64,000 bases of DNA from Fratercula arctica (GCA_947846985.1 CANTUZ010000001.1:108269757-108333756), one strand, 5' to 3'. Counted from the first letter of the stretch, positions 17,286 through 32,519 are shown. The notes: a model not told the origin generated them from the letters alone. Translations and numbers: made by a program.

Positions 17286-19610
17286 CTAAATAACAGTAGA
17301 ATGTGAGTGCACAATTCCAACACAAACCTAAGAGTTTGCCATAAATCCTTACATTAACATAGGGAACTGGGACAAACAATTTTGGAAATAAAGCTTTGCA
17401 AGGGAAATTGTGACATTTGGAAGCTGGTGGATGAAATCATGTGGGGTGTGTGTGCTCAGTTCTTCATTAAGGTGAAAGGTAAAGAGCAAAAGATTTTGTA
17501 TGCATTCTCTGCGTTACTGGTTCTACGACTGACTAAAGACCTGCCCAGCACCTGGCAACCGCAACAATATATGAATTATTTCTCTTTGTGAAGCACTGGA
17601 TAATACATTCATGAGCACCATTAAGAAAAATTAGAAGGCTATGATTCTAAGTCAAATATTCTTCCTTTCCTACAGGAAAGGTGACATATTCAGCAATAAG
17701 AACAAAAGCAATTATTGCATAAATGAGCATCACGAGCTTCTGTGCACTGAATACATCAGGGAATGTCCGGAAAAGTACATGTAGACTAGTACATGCCAAG
17801 ATGCATATGGGTCACATCCAGCACTTCCACTGATTGTAGAAACAAGCATTTAGTAGTTAACTCTAAACACTTTTGTTGTATGCACACAAAAAGCTTTTTC
17901 TTAAAAAGGCAAATTTAAGAAGTCAGTTCTTGACAACATATGAATACCTGCACAGATTTATAAACAGAACTGATGATTTTAGAGGCAGTGAACAGACATC
18001 TTGACTAAGAGCAGTCACAGTGGTTGTGACCCAATAGGTAGATTGTAAAAGGCCAACTAGCAAGTTCACTAGCAAGTTACGTGCAGTAACTTTAACAAGT
18101 AATTTTAAATCTGTACTTTATTGATTGTTAAAAACTGTTTGTATGAGATATATTTGGCTGATCTGAAAAAGTATGTGCACACTGAAAGCTTTGGTATCTT
18201 GCCGTGCCCTTTTTTCCGTTCCATTATCTCGACCTACGCAGTTCAACACTCCAGGCTCCACCTACACTCCACAAGCTCCAGTTTCCATTTTCCTACCCTT
18301 CCAGTTCTAGTTTCCTTGCCTGATCCCAGCTGCTTAGTTCACTGAACTTTACTGTACCTCTCTCAATTTAGTTGCCCTGATGTGGACCCGATATATGCCA
18401 CCCACACTAAATCAGACCTACAACTGCAGTTGAGAAAATACTGTGTAATTTACAACTGTTAGACGTTTTGCAGAGTTGTAGAGTGTTAGCTGCTTAAAAC
18501 AAGAAAAATGCTATAATTGAGCACATATTAATTGTGTTTTGAAGTTCTGGAGCATAAACAAATTTGTTTTAGTATTGTCATTTCTGACCCAAAAGTTATA
18601 CCAAAAACTGTAAATCTATCATTCCCCTGAGCAAATATATTTCTCAAAGGAAAAGACAGACAAGGATTTGAAGGAATATATAATATAATCCCTGTATATT
18701 TTGAATATGAAAAAGTTCGAAGCGTTTACACAGAAAAAAACCTATTCACAAACAGTATAGAAAAAAAGAATCTGTCTCTTGGGACGCACTAACATTGTAA
18801 TGATGACATAACTGCAATACATAAATTACTGTCAAGGTTAAAATATGATAAGATTATTTCCAAATTCTGCAGAAAATGTGCTATACCACAATTAAAACTT
18901 CTATGTAAACTTTCAAATTAGAGCATCCCACTGCTTTCTCAGGTGAAAGTCAGCCTTTATTTCTTCAATGTAATGATGTCTGTATTTAAATTCCTTAGCA
19001 GAGACTGAAGCCAGACACTCTTTTCCTTCCTTGATATTCTTATTTTAAGAATCTTTTAAGGTCTTTAATCACAGACCATACTTTGAGCATCAAGAAACAC
19101 GAATGCAGCCATTAGTCTTTCTGAAACATTACTTTTTGTGTTCTCAGTAGCATGATTGACACTCTAGACAAAAAATAGCACAGGTAGTTCAGACATCATT
19201 CTATTTTATGTCTGCTGTTTCAGGGTTACCCTTCAACTTTTAACTTTCACTATAATATACACCCCATTTTTTCAGGTAACTTCATGAAATTTCTTGGTGG
19301 GATCTATGTCCATATCGTATCTTCCTAAGAAAAAGGAAAATCTAAAGAGAAAAATCTAAGTTAAAAGTTCCCATACATTACAGGATATATTCAAGAAGTG
19401 TTCTAATTTCCTTTCAAGAAACCTGACGAATTTTTTCTGAAAGCAATTTCAGATGTGTTCTGTGTATACATATGTTGGGGGCGGTGGGGGTGGGGGTGGG
19501 AGAGACAGCATTCACAATAAGGAATAATTTAAGCCTGTATCCTTGATTGTTTTGGACATTTCATCCACATCATACATCTAGAAACCCTTATAAAAGTTTA
19601 ATGCACTTAC
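17286..19610. other. Interval lacking the expected TMD2/NBD2 exons of ABCC13
   Basis: In MRP genes several exons lie here. They encode the intracellular loop after the second helix pair of TMD2, the last helices, the start of NBD2 and the GRTGAGKSSL Walker A. None could be recognised in these 2.3 kb on the minus strand, apart from one doubtful remnant near 19263-19320. A G-rich tract lies at 19477-19500. Confidence 0.7.
19477..19500 (+). repeat. G-rich tract with quadruplex potential
   Basis: Four or more runs of three to five G are separated by one or two bases on the plus strand, in an intron of the pseudogene. Confidence 0.8.
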
Positions 19611-19766
19611 TTGGATAGTAAAATAAAAGTATCCCAGGGGAATAACTACCACTATGAACAGTGGAGAGGCAGATGCAATAACTAGAATGGTTCCAAGAAC
19701 ATCTAGTGTACAATTTAGCCAAGTTCGTAAGTAGTAATGGAAACGTATGTCCACTATAAATAAGTC
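19611..19766 (-). pseudogene. ABCC13: ABCC13 pseudogene, exon 19 (TMD2 helices)
   Basis: Exactly 52 codons, the same length as the matching MRP1 exon, run from DLFIVDIRFHYY to PLGYFYFTIQ. The acceptor (TTACAG) and donor (GTAAGT) are good. It encodes a hydrophobic hairpin of the second membrane domain, and its frame is open. Confidence 0.93.
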
Positions 19767-20832
19767 CTGTAACAATGCACAGAATAATCAAGATTTTGTG
19801 AGTAAATTCCACTAAAAACCTCAAGAAAGCATCCTTTAAAAATAGAATCAAACTAAAATACCTTCAATAAAAATTAGTAGGATCCACCCTGATTATATCC
19901 TAATGAAATGCATTCTTATATCATTATTATTTGTCTAAATGTGAAATAGACATAATAGTTTTCAGACTAGTCATGGTATGTCAGAGAACAGGTTCTTGAT
20001 ATTTTGCTACTCAGTACTATTTAGCCTATGTAAAGCATATCAGACTGAAAAGGAGGCTAGGAATTCAAACCCTACCTCTTGTATACTCCTGTTAATAATT
20101 CTAGAAGTGTACTGAAATATTACTAATCCCTTACTGCACATGGTAAAGCTTTTTCAAACCCAGTTTATAATATATTGCTACCAAAGACTAGGGGCTTGAG
20201 TGAAACCTAAATCAACTGACCTTTTAGCGTATTACATAAACACTCTTCTAGAGAACACAGCCATCAACAGTCACTGTATTTGAAGTAATCAGTAATACAT
20301 TGCAACAATCTAGTTACGAGTGGGAAATATTAAATTCATAGCAAATAACACTTATATGTGTATTAGAGGTTCCAATTAAAGCCAAAACGCTACAAAAATA
20401 GAAAATAACATTCCCTTTAAGTCTATATACTTCTGAGAACGTGAATTTAATGTATTAATTGATTTTGACAATAACATTTGATTCTGATATGCAATATACT
20501 ATCTAAGAAAAATGTATGTTTTTTTTAAAAACAGATCAGGTTTAGGTCTAGTAAACTTGCACTGCAGGAATGGTCTTTGAGGAATGACCTCCTAATTATC
20601 TTGATAGGTTCTATACAGCTTCTACTAATACCATATTTTGATGATTTTGTCAAAAAATAGCTTGAGACAGTTCTTTAAGTTTTTATGCACTGAAACAGCT
20701 TTATATTGCTAGATATTGTATTCGCTTGCTTTGATATCTCTAACTTTTCAACCATACTAAATGCAATTAAATCTGTGGTCACTCAAGCTTCATTTTCATA
20801 AAATAGAAAAAATGCATGAGTTTTCTCTTTAT

Positions 20833-20986
20833 CTTTGTGAATCTATTGATGATCTGACCAACTGGATTAGTTTCAAAACGCTGAAGAGGAAGGTGCACTA
20901 CGTTGTCTAACAGCTGATGATGCAATGCCCGAGAAGCAGGCAGGGATCCCTTGGTGAGCACATAAGCACCCCAGCAAACGAGAAGA
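20833..20986 (-). pseudogene. ABCC13: ABCC13 pseudogene, exon 18 (TMD2), mutated donor
   Basis: Fifty-one family codons are readable, including LHHQLLDNVVHLPLQRF and GQIINRFTK. The conserved exon end (NRFTK) is followed by ATAAAG where GTAAAG would be expected. At the 5' side only one base lies between the AG at 20987-20988 and the first family codon, where two are needed, so the junction with exon 17 would be out of frame. Confidence 0.9.
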
Positions 20987-21482
20987 CTTTGTGAATGGGT
21001 AAATTAAAAGACAGTATGAATGGCTGGGGAGAGAAAGGAGCTGGAGCTTGTTTCAGTCACTGTTTTCTACCACAGTGAGCAATCCAACAGTCGCACTTCA
21101 TATCTTAGTTTTACAAATGTACGTATTTGTATTTCGTTGATATATCTTACTAGTTCATAAGCACGTTTTTCCTGCAATTAAGTCTCTTATGCTGGCACGT
21201 CACTACACATCAACAGTGGTTTCCCTCCTCGCTGAGATGCCAACATAACTTCATTAGGTTACACTTGGATGTCCCAAGAATTCACAGAAGTATCATAAAA
21301 TTAAACAGCATTTTCTTCTACATGTCTGTATATCTCTTCTCCTCTTCCCAGGTTAAACCATTACACTGTATTGCACACAATTCTCTTTATGAAACAACCA
21401 GCATTATTTCTTTACTAAAAGACATTCAGGCAGATTAGACTTGGCAAATGGTGGGAAAACAGTCGTAAATGCTCATCCTTGC

Positions 21483-21689
21483 CTTGTATGAGTCCCAGAA
21501 GTCCATAGATATGAAGTTTATAGTTTTGTGATTGTTTCCATTCTGTGACATCACTAACTTTTGCTGCTTCTGCAGTCCAGGTGCTAAGCCACAAATTTTG
21601 TCCAATGGCTAGTGCATTTTGTCCTAGATAAGTAGCTATGGTTAGCCACATCCATCGCCACTTGAAGGCTTGGAGGTATTTCAAAACAA
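21483..21689 (-). pseudogene. ABCC13: ABCC13 pseudogene, exon 17 (start of TMD2), GC donor
   Basis: The exon reads VLKYLQAFKWRWMW through AIGQNLWLSTWT to YGLLGLIQG, the first helix of TMD2 in MRPs. The acceptor is ATTTCAG. The donor is GCAAGG instead of GT; GC donors occur naturally in a small share of introns, so this alone is not decisive. Confidence 0.92.
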
Positions 21690-22922
21690 CTGAAATTTTC
21701 ATCTAAATATATATTTAAAAAAAAAGAACATATAAAAAAAGGAGTTACTCTGAAAATCATTATAATTGTTGAAGGCAAATACACATTATATAATGGGAAT
21801 TGGATACATTAAATTCAGAATAAATCTAAATAATTTCTTAATTATATCTGATAACTTAGGTATGTAAAATCATACTGTAAAACAGTTTCCTCTCTCACTA
21901 TACTCTGCTCTTTAATGATACATATCATAGGCAACTGTGCTTGTGACACTTTCCAGTGTCTTTCCAGTGTCAGATTTTTAAAATCTTATATATGTAGATT
22001 ATACAAAGCAAACAAGCAAACAAACACAAACCAAAACCCCAACCAAACAGACAAACAAGAGTGCTATTTCTGGGCAGTTTGTATGAAGCAAGTCTTACTC
22101 TAATCATCACTGGAACAAGAAACTTTAGAACTGCCACTCTGGGCTACTGGAACCAAGCAAATTATTGTCAGCAGGAGAAAGTTCTTATCCTTGGTGTACA
22201 TGAGAACCGATGGGGTTAAACTCCGCTAGGCCTCTTGAAAGGAAGAACTGGTAGAAGCAGAATAGTGACAGATTCTTGGATTTCGTTACAGAGTCTGGAG
22301 TGAAATAAACTCTAGTTGGCCCAAACTCTTCTGTCTCTTCTGCAAACTCATTTTTTTCAAGCACCTATTTTTACCATCTTGCTAGAAACTTCTTCCTTCT
22401 TCCTTCTTTCCCTCTTCATCCCCCACCCCTTCTTATTTTAATTCAACTATAGCTTCCCAGGAAGTTTTGACATTATCCATACTCTGTTTCTTGTTCTTTT
22501 CCCTCTTCCTAACAACTGGCAGAATTTTTTAATGGACACTGCAGAAAGTGTGCTTTTCACATAAAACAATACTGCAGCAGTATTACCACGCAAAAATTCT
22601 AGTCTCTGCTCCAGCACACAGGTATTTACACTTCCTAAAGGTAAGACAAACAGAATGTTTTTCTAATAGAGGAAAAAGCTTTTTTAATCTTCTTCTTTCT
22701 GAACTACGCAAAACAGGCTGGACCTAGGTGTAATATTAAAATACAGCCAGTAGCATGTCATCAAAATAGAAAATCTCAGACTACCTACTGAAAATTTGGT
22801 AAAAACCTGTAAGATTTATTTTTGATTCAGTAATGAGATGTCAGGCAACCTTAACAAGAAACAGAAAACTGCAACTGCAAAATAATACATTTTTATAAAA
22901 ACAAATGTCAAAGCCTTTTCTA

Positions 22923-22999
22923 TTAGTGATATACTTATGCCACCAGTGGCAACTTTTTCTTCTTTGTTAGTGAGTATTTTCGGTTGATCAAAGGAAGAA
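22923..22999 (-). pseudogene. ABCC13: ABCC13 pseudogene, exon 16 (linker), donor not found
   Basis: After TTGCAG the frame (phase 2 from exon 15) reads DSSFDQPKILTNKEEKVATG, like the acidic linker before TMD2 in MRPs. At the expected 3' border the sequence is TAGAAA, with no GT nearby, so the donor seems lost. The end at 22923 is an estimate from phase. Confidence 0.7.
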
Positions 23000-23953
23000 C
23001 TGCAAATAAGAAACACTTTCAAATCCTCTTGCTAATCATCATACAAAGAATATATCCATTATTCCTAAGCAAAAATGGATACTGTAAAATCTTGTAAATT
23101 TTTCCTATGGAGACACAAACTGTCTTCAGCTGTTCTGTTTTTGTTCTTAGAATAAAATTATGGTCAGAAGACAACTCTAGGTATGTCCTTTTCATTTCTT
23201 GTACGAACACGTGTAGATAAAACTGAGCTTGCCCTGCATAGGCTTCAGCTAGAGATGTAAGACTGCCCTTTTCCGAGGCATATAAATGTGGTGCAACTTG
23301 GGTCTCAGCCCTTGTCTGGGCCCAGGATAAGGGCTTACTATTTGACACATCCGATTCTACTACTTCTTGAACAGGGTGGTTAATTTAACTGTCCTGCATT
23401 GTCTGAACTTGATAGGTTGAGTGTATTCTACAGCATCTTTATGCTATTTTCTACCACTGCAAATATACCACTACAGTGCTTTACAAATTTATCTAGGAGG
23501 TCATTCAACTTTTTGAAAGCCCAGAAGTTTTCTTAAAGGTGGAAAAAGACAAATCAATGTTACACAGGAAAAACAAAGAGCATAAACCGCTTGTTAATAC
23601 ACTAAAAAGTCAAATTGCTGCCAAGGAATTGTGGGTACATCCACATCAGTGACTTCGGTTGGTCCTCTGAAAGTCACCTTCATTCCTGCTTAGTGTAATT
23701 CTACTCACACAGTGAAGCAGTCCATGAACTGGACCTCTTGAACTTATGCAGCACTTTAACTGGATTTCTTTTGTATAAAGCAAAACCAGAAAATGATCTT
23801 CAGATGCACATTCTCTAGGCAACTGCTAATGGGCATTCAGGCTTAACCCATGTTTACTCAGTGAAGGACAGTGCCACAGCCTTCAGCTCTTAGGGTTGTT
23901 CTAGCTTTGCATCAGTTAAGCAATTGCTATTCTTTTTTTTAAAAAATACTTAC

Positions 23954-24023
23954 TCTTTGTGTTTCAGCAGCTCTCTTTGTTGCAGACTCCTTCCCAGCTG
24001 GCCCTTTTCTTTTGAAGAACTCA
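23954..24023 (-). pseudogene. ABCC13: ABCC13 pseudogene, exon 15 (linker)
   Basis: Seventy bases lie between acceptor TTATAG and a perfect donor GTAAGT. Read in phase from exon 14 they give SSSKEKGQLGRSLQQ, a charged linker between NBD1 and TMD2. This part of MRPs is poorly conserved, so the call rests on phase, splice sites and position. Confidence 0.75.
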
Positions 24024-25650
24024 CTATAACAGAAAAAAAAAATGGAAAAATCTTTTCAATATTATACCATGAGTAGACAGGTACAATACAAGAAGTTAGA
24101 AATTAAAAATGGGGACAAGATGATGAATGGGGATACTTTAAATTATGAACTCCTGAAGTCGACCTAATGTTGGGACAGCTACTACACAAGACAGACACAT
24201 TTAAGACCAAATGTTAGAACTGTGACAGCAGGTAAATCTCCCCTATGAGCCTAGAGTCTCTTTGGAATTGCATTTTTGCTTAGTGAAAGTATTAGTATCC
24301 CTGCAAATATTAACATAAATGTTCTCATAGTATTCTTGCATCATGGCTGGAAAATTGAACTTGCTGTTCTTTGCATTTTAATGAAAGGATTCGAAACACT
24401 TTTCTTTCAGGAATGGATTTTTTTACTCTTTGTCATATTTGATGTTATTTTTGTGAACAGATCTGTCAAGACAAAGATATGTTTTCTACAACCATCCATC
24501 TTGATGAATGTACCTCTGCTGTATAATCCTGTATCACAACACATTTCATGCTGTTTCGCTGTTTCTTCTCCTCATCACTTTGGTCCACCTTCCCTCTCTT
24601 TATTACCCTTCATGAATAACAAGGGTCTCCTTACATGGCTACCTCACACTTTCATCCCAACACAGCTAACTCAAGACTTCTCACTGCTGCCTTTTACAAA
24701 TTTGACGTTCTGTCTTTCCACTCCTCCCTGTCAACCCCAGAAATATTTCAGAGTGCTGGTGCCGGTATAGGGCCTGAATTAATAAGCCCCCCAGACTGCA
24801 TTGTACTTACTAGAGGCTCAGTTTAGAGTTCCTAAGCTAACTGGAAACTAGCATTATAAACATCTGGAGTCACCTATCTGTTTGAAGACTCTTCTGTGTC
24901 ATGTGGAGAGGTTCTTTCTCTCAAAATTAAATAACCACAATTAAACTCCTCCTGAAGTATATGATGAAAACAGGTCAAACAGACTGCATTGTCAATGTAC
25001 CTGTTTCTTTCCCACAACTCTACAAAGAGCACACATTGAACAACTCAGGTACAGAAGGAAGTTCGTTCCAAACCATGTGAATGATTTGTAAGTATGCTTT
25101 AAGGTACTATGCAGTATTTTTTTGTTTATGCTGTCTACTTGTTGGCTGGAAGTATTTCATAGGAGTACTAAAAGTTTCTTTCTTTTTTTCCTCCTACAAA
25201 TGGACCATATTCTCCTACTAGTTCTGCTGTGCTACTTGATTACAGCAGTCTAAGGTGATGGAAACGGGAAATATAAAACAAGACATAATCATTGACACTG
25301 CAAGATTAATTTGAAATGTCCATAAGTTATTTATTGGGTGATAAATCCTTAGCAGAATCAGGTAACTTTACCAGGTAATTAATACAGTATGTAAAATTAG
25401 AAAACAGTTGCATAAGGCACCTTTATCATACATCCATTAGTTGAAAGAGTAAACCATTTATCTCAAGACATTAAAGCCTGAATTTTTTTTCAGTTTATAA
25501 ACTATAATTCTATACCAAAATGTAGACAGGAATGCTCTATGTTTTCCAGCAATTATTCTATTCATTTCCAGCAAGGGCAGGAGGAATATTTTGAGAAGCT
25601 TGCATGGAAAGAAAAACTACTAAGCAAACACAGTATACAAATTTTCTCAC

Positions 25651-25837
25651 CTTCCATTGTGGTTGTTTCTTCCCTTGTGTGCTCTGCACTGAAGACTTGA
25701 ATAAGCTCAGCAAAATTACCTCTCTTTGAAATGAGTTCTTGGTAGGTCCCCATTTGACTGATTCTGCCCTCATCCATTACTATTATAAGATCGGTGTGAG
25801 GCAGGAGCGTTAGGGTATGGGTCACCAATATACGAGT
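25651..25837 (-). pseudogene. ABCC13: ABCC13 pseudogene, exon 14 (end of NBD1)
   Basis: The exon encodes the H-loop region TRILVTHTLTLLPHTDLIIV, then GRISQMGTYQELI and an acidic tail. The acceptor is TTTCAG and the donor GTGAGA. The frame is open and ends in phase 1. Confidence 0.94.
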
Positions 25838-26887
25838 CTGAAATACAATGTTTTCCATTTTAACATATAAATACAAAGCATATATTGAAAGTAGACATTA
25901 TATTATGATAACTGGAATAGTATCATGGAATTTTTCTGTGATTTTGTGCATTTCTTTGTCTGCTTTATTATTATTATTGTTATTTGTTGCCTACTTTGCC
26001 ACTTTACTCTTTTAATTGCTGATTGTAATGTCAAACTTTATGCTTATAGCTACTTGCTATTACTTGTACTTACCTGTTTCTTACTGTGTATCTTCTGCTC
26101 AGGAATGGCTTAGATTAGGTTTCAAAGAGATGAGATAGATACTACAGCTTTTAATGTACTGCATATAGTTTGATAGTCTCAATATTAAAATCTGCTTACA
26201 AGTGTACCATTACTAGAGTTCTTGCTTCTGCCAGATACTTATAACCCATGGAGCAGGTAAATTAAGAAAAGGGAGAAGGGAGAGAGGGCGAATGAAAGAC
26301 ATTTACTTCACAGTAAGTAACATATTCATAATAGTAAGTGTTTCATAGCAATGCATGTGTTTTGCAGGCATCGGCCAGTGGGAATAATCTGTACTAATTC
26401 ATGACACTGAGGAGAGATTTTTTACAAGCTATCTTACCTTCCCACATGAACAGTTTTTAAATGGGAGAATCTATTCCTTCTGATTCCACTTTCCCCTTCC
26501 TTTGTTTGACAAAACTACTGGCTATAAGTTATTTACTGCAGTGAGGCATCAAGAGTGACCATAAAGGGCTCCACCCTGCCCTCCATATGCGGACCACAGC
26601 ACTCCTCAAAAACTGCCAGTAAAGAAGAAATTAGCAAATATTACATGAATTTTTCAGACTCCCAGGTAGGGCCAGCTCTCAATCTTTTTTTCGATCTGTG
26701 CTATGTCTACCCAACGGGCTTTGAACTGGCACAATCAGCTGTGCTTTTTATTTAGCCTCTTTATACAGAGTGATTTTCATCAACACACTAGGTAATACAT
26801 GAATTATTGCAGAATGACTGGGACTTCTACTGTGTCTGTTGTATTGTACAAAGCAGTTCATCCCCAAATTGAAAGGAAGCCACTCTA

Positions 26888-27061
<174 letters not shown>

Positions 27062-27474
27062 CTAAGAAAAGAAAGCCAAAATAATCCACATTGAAATATA
27101 AAATACTAAAGAAGACCAGGGTATCACACTCAGTCTCGTCATTATTTTTTTCAGGTAATCAAAGTAAATTTTATAGAAGTAGTGAAAATAGAAAATTGGA
27201 TTTTCAAGTAATTAGAGCAAAGTTTGGGCTCTGTTGATTAAATTCCCACTCCAAAATGGGCAAATGCAAGGTACTTCAGAAAATTAAAAAATAACTATTA
27301 TTTACAGTCATATAGAGGAAACCTTCGGAGAACAAGACAGGGCTGACAAACTTCTGTATAGAAAAGAGCCATTTTAAAAATGAGTAAGAGTTCAGAGCTT
27401 GAACAGAAGTTAAGTTCAAAGTAAGTAAGCTAAGTAGGGAGATGGACTAGATGTGCTTGGCTAAGAACTGATTA

Positions 27475-27738
<264 letters not shown>

Positions 27739-28863
27739 CTAAAAAGAATTAGAAAAGCTTTTTTTACTTGTGCTTTCTGAATATTAAAAAAATAGCATTT
27801 GAAATTCCAGCTTTACCTCAAAGTAACCAGTAATTACTTCCAAAACTTAAGCATTATTAAACTGCTAAAATTTTGACTAAGTCAGGTAATAAAAACCTGT
27901 TGAATATTCCTTTATAACAGCTTGCCTATAATTATTATAAGAGGACATACTTTGAATAAGACTGACAGAGCTGGGACATATATTGAGCAGTCTTTCAGGG
28001 AAATACCTCAGTGACAAACAGGCATCCATTGTAAGATTTATATACAGCAAAATGACTCTGTATGAGGTATATAACAAAATACAGCTTGATTGTTTGTATT
28101 TTTACATAGCATGCTGTGGAATGTGTCAGCCATTAGAAATTAAGGTTACAGGATAGGAATAATATCTAGAAATATTTTCTTACATTAGGCTACATGCCCT
28201 GTGAAATCTATTAATTTTACAATAAATTGATAGTATAGATACACTGGTTGGGTATATGCCTTCCTTATTAGATTCTACACAGCTGATCTTTTTCCTATTA
28301 ATTACTACTCTCAGATTAAGGACACCTCAACTTCATATTCTTCCACAACCCCTAACAATGACAGGATGCTGTACTAGATTTCTACAGGAGTGGATTCTAG
28401 TTCAGCACTTATTTTCAAGGCTGACACACTTTTTTAACATTGCTACATCCACTTGCAACAAGATTAACTGATATTGTGCTCATCCATTGGTATTTATTGT
28501 CTCAAGCACTGTAGTCTGTCATCAGAGGTTAACTTTCTCCATATCTATAACCTATAAAAAAGTTCCCTAAACTCTGTTCTGTGATGGGGACTTTCATTCT
28601 CTATGTAACTACAAGAAAAGTTAAGCTACAGGGTTTCCTATCACTAGGAGTGCCAGCACCTTTATTCCATGTCTGAATTATATAGATTATAAAAAAATGA
28701 AAATAGCTTTGCAATCACTTAGGTTGAAAAATTGTTACACTGTTAACAAAGTGTCACTGTGTTACTTTTCTTTGAAGACTTAAGAAGCTGGAGCTAGCCT
28801 TGCCAGTATTTCTACATAAATAGCTGAGGAGGAAAAATGGCATCTTCAAAAGCAGTTCTGCTA

Positions 28864-30793
<1,930 letters not shown>

Positions 30794-30878
30794 TTCCACT
30801 ATAGCTTGTACTGACATCCTCAGGGTGGAGATCCTCAGCACACAGAAAATCCTCTAAATGGCTCAGAGAAACTTTAGT
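30794..30878 (-). pseudogene. ABCC13: ABCC13 pseudogene, exon 10 (after TMD1)
   Basis: Eighty-five bases between CTTGCAG and donor GTAAGC encode TKVSLSHLEDFLCAEDLHPE, which corresponds to the VSLKRLRIFL linker of MRP1. The frame is open and ends in phase 1. Confidence 0.88.
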
Positions 30879-30891
30879 CTGCAAGATGAAC

Positions 30892-30914
30892 ACACACACA
30901 CATATATATATATA
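30892..30914 (+). repeat. (CA)n(TA)n microsatellite
   Basis: CA repeats run into TA repeats just upstream (in gene direction) of ABCC13 exon 10. Confidence 0.85.
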
Positions 30915-32087
30915 AAATATTTATAACATGCCTGTACTCCCTAATATGGAGAAATGTATTATTTGTCTATTTTAAGTTAGACAAAAATGGTGTTTTGGTA
31001 TTTAAAAATTATTTTCCTTACAGTACTAAACAATCTAAAGTCATAAATAAGTGTATTTTTTTTTCCTGAGGTAGTTACAAAGTAACAGAGCATGCTTGAC
31101 ATAGCCAATGTTGTAAAATATAGTTAATCCTTGAATGTCTTGTTCCCCTTACTCAATTAGTTTGTTTTCATAAACTTGTAGTTAAAACACTTTAGCCCAC
31201 TTTTTTAAAACAAAACAAAACAACTAGTGCACAGTAACTCTCTTCAAATACAGAAGAAAGACAACAGTCTACTGTGAGTGCATCATGAGATGTCCATCAC
31301 TGTGCTGTGACGAAGTGAGATGAAATTACACTTCTGCTAACTTTTAAGCTATTAGAAGTAAACCTTAGGAAAAGACAAGGTTTTGATCTTACAGTATGCT
31401 AACCATAAATTAAATCAAATTAGGATGAGTATCTGCTCACAGTGGTCCCCTTCTTTACAAAAAGTTGAGTTGTGTACAAGCTATGACGGAGTCCATTCGT
31501 GAGCAGCTCATATAATATACCAATAATAGAGTGTTAAAAGCTAGAAGTTCCAAACTCATGGTAACCCTACTGGTGTACCATTAGGTTTGAAGGTTGCTGA
31601 TACAGTATCCTCAGTAGCTTTACTCTTTTTTTCTCTACTTCCTTCAGTGGTGACTTGAGAAAAACAGTAGAGTCCACAATGGGTGTCCCCTACTTGGTAC
31701 CAAGGGTTCCAATATATAACAATGGCTGAGTGATTTAAACATGTGCAGCCCAAATTGTTCTTACTTTATCTTCGGTGGACTATGAAGAAGAGAAGTTGAG
31801 AGAGTAGGAGCAGAAGTTTAGTCTAGCCCACTGAAGGAAGAAAAAGTGAGAAACAGAAAGCCTAGTCACAATTAGATGTGCTACCCAATTTTTGTTCTAC
31901 TTAAAAGACTGAGAGTCATCCTTTGAACATCCTTCATGCTTCTCATTCCACAAAAATACTGTGTAGTTTCATCTCAATAAAATGTAACTTAAAAATAATT
32001 AAACGACTTAATCACTCCAAAAAATAGATGAAACATGACAGAGTATAAACGTCAGCCTTTTATAGCACTTGTTCATAATATGCTTAC

Positions 32088-32230
32088 CTGGGCTACAGCA
32101 GACATCACAGATGGTAAATCAAAGGCAGTCGCAAAATGTTAAATAAAGAAATACATGTAAAAGCTTTAGTTGCTGTTAAAACATTCTCTTTGTCCAGATG
32201 AAAGAAGACTCCAAATGTAGCCAATGAGAC
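32088..32230 (-). pseudogene. ABCC13: ABCC13 pseudogene, exon 9 (TMD1), frameshift
   Basis: The exon starts VSLATFGVFFHLDKENVL and continues to NILRLP, then the frame breaks; the expected PSVMSAVAQ end is in another frame. The exon has 143 nt where the MRP1 counterpart has 147, so a four-base loss near 32117-32125, perhaps between TTTG repeats, explains it best. In the first frame TGA follows at 32105-32107. Splice sites are normal. Confidence 0.93.
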
Positions 32231-32519
32231 CTTTTAAATAAAAAAAAAAAAAAATATCCAGAAGCAAAATCACATTACAACTAAAATTTATACACAGATA
32301 CTATTTTTGTTTGCATTTGAAAGGTGTAGGAACACATTTCTGCTCATGTATAAACTCTGTAACTGCTGCACATGGAAATTATTGCATAGCTGCAATACTG
32401 AGTGAAGGAATACTATAATTTTAGTGAGCAAAAAACATGGCTATTGTGTTTGACCCAACCAGATACATATGAAACTGTATGAAGTAATTTTCCCACCTGA
32501 GCACATGGCCTTGTTGAAC

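Noticed and set aside
24276..24770. 164-codon plus-strand frame in the ABCC13 pseudogene
   Set aside because: Hydrophobic, low-complexity AT-rich translation, antisense to the locus, no family match.
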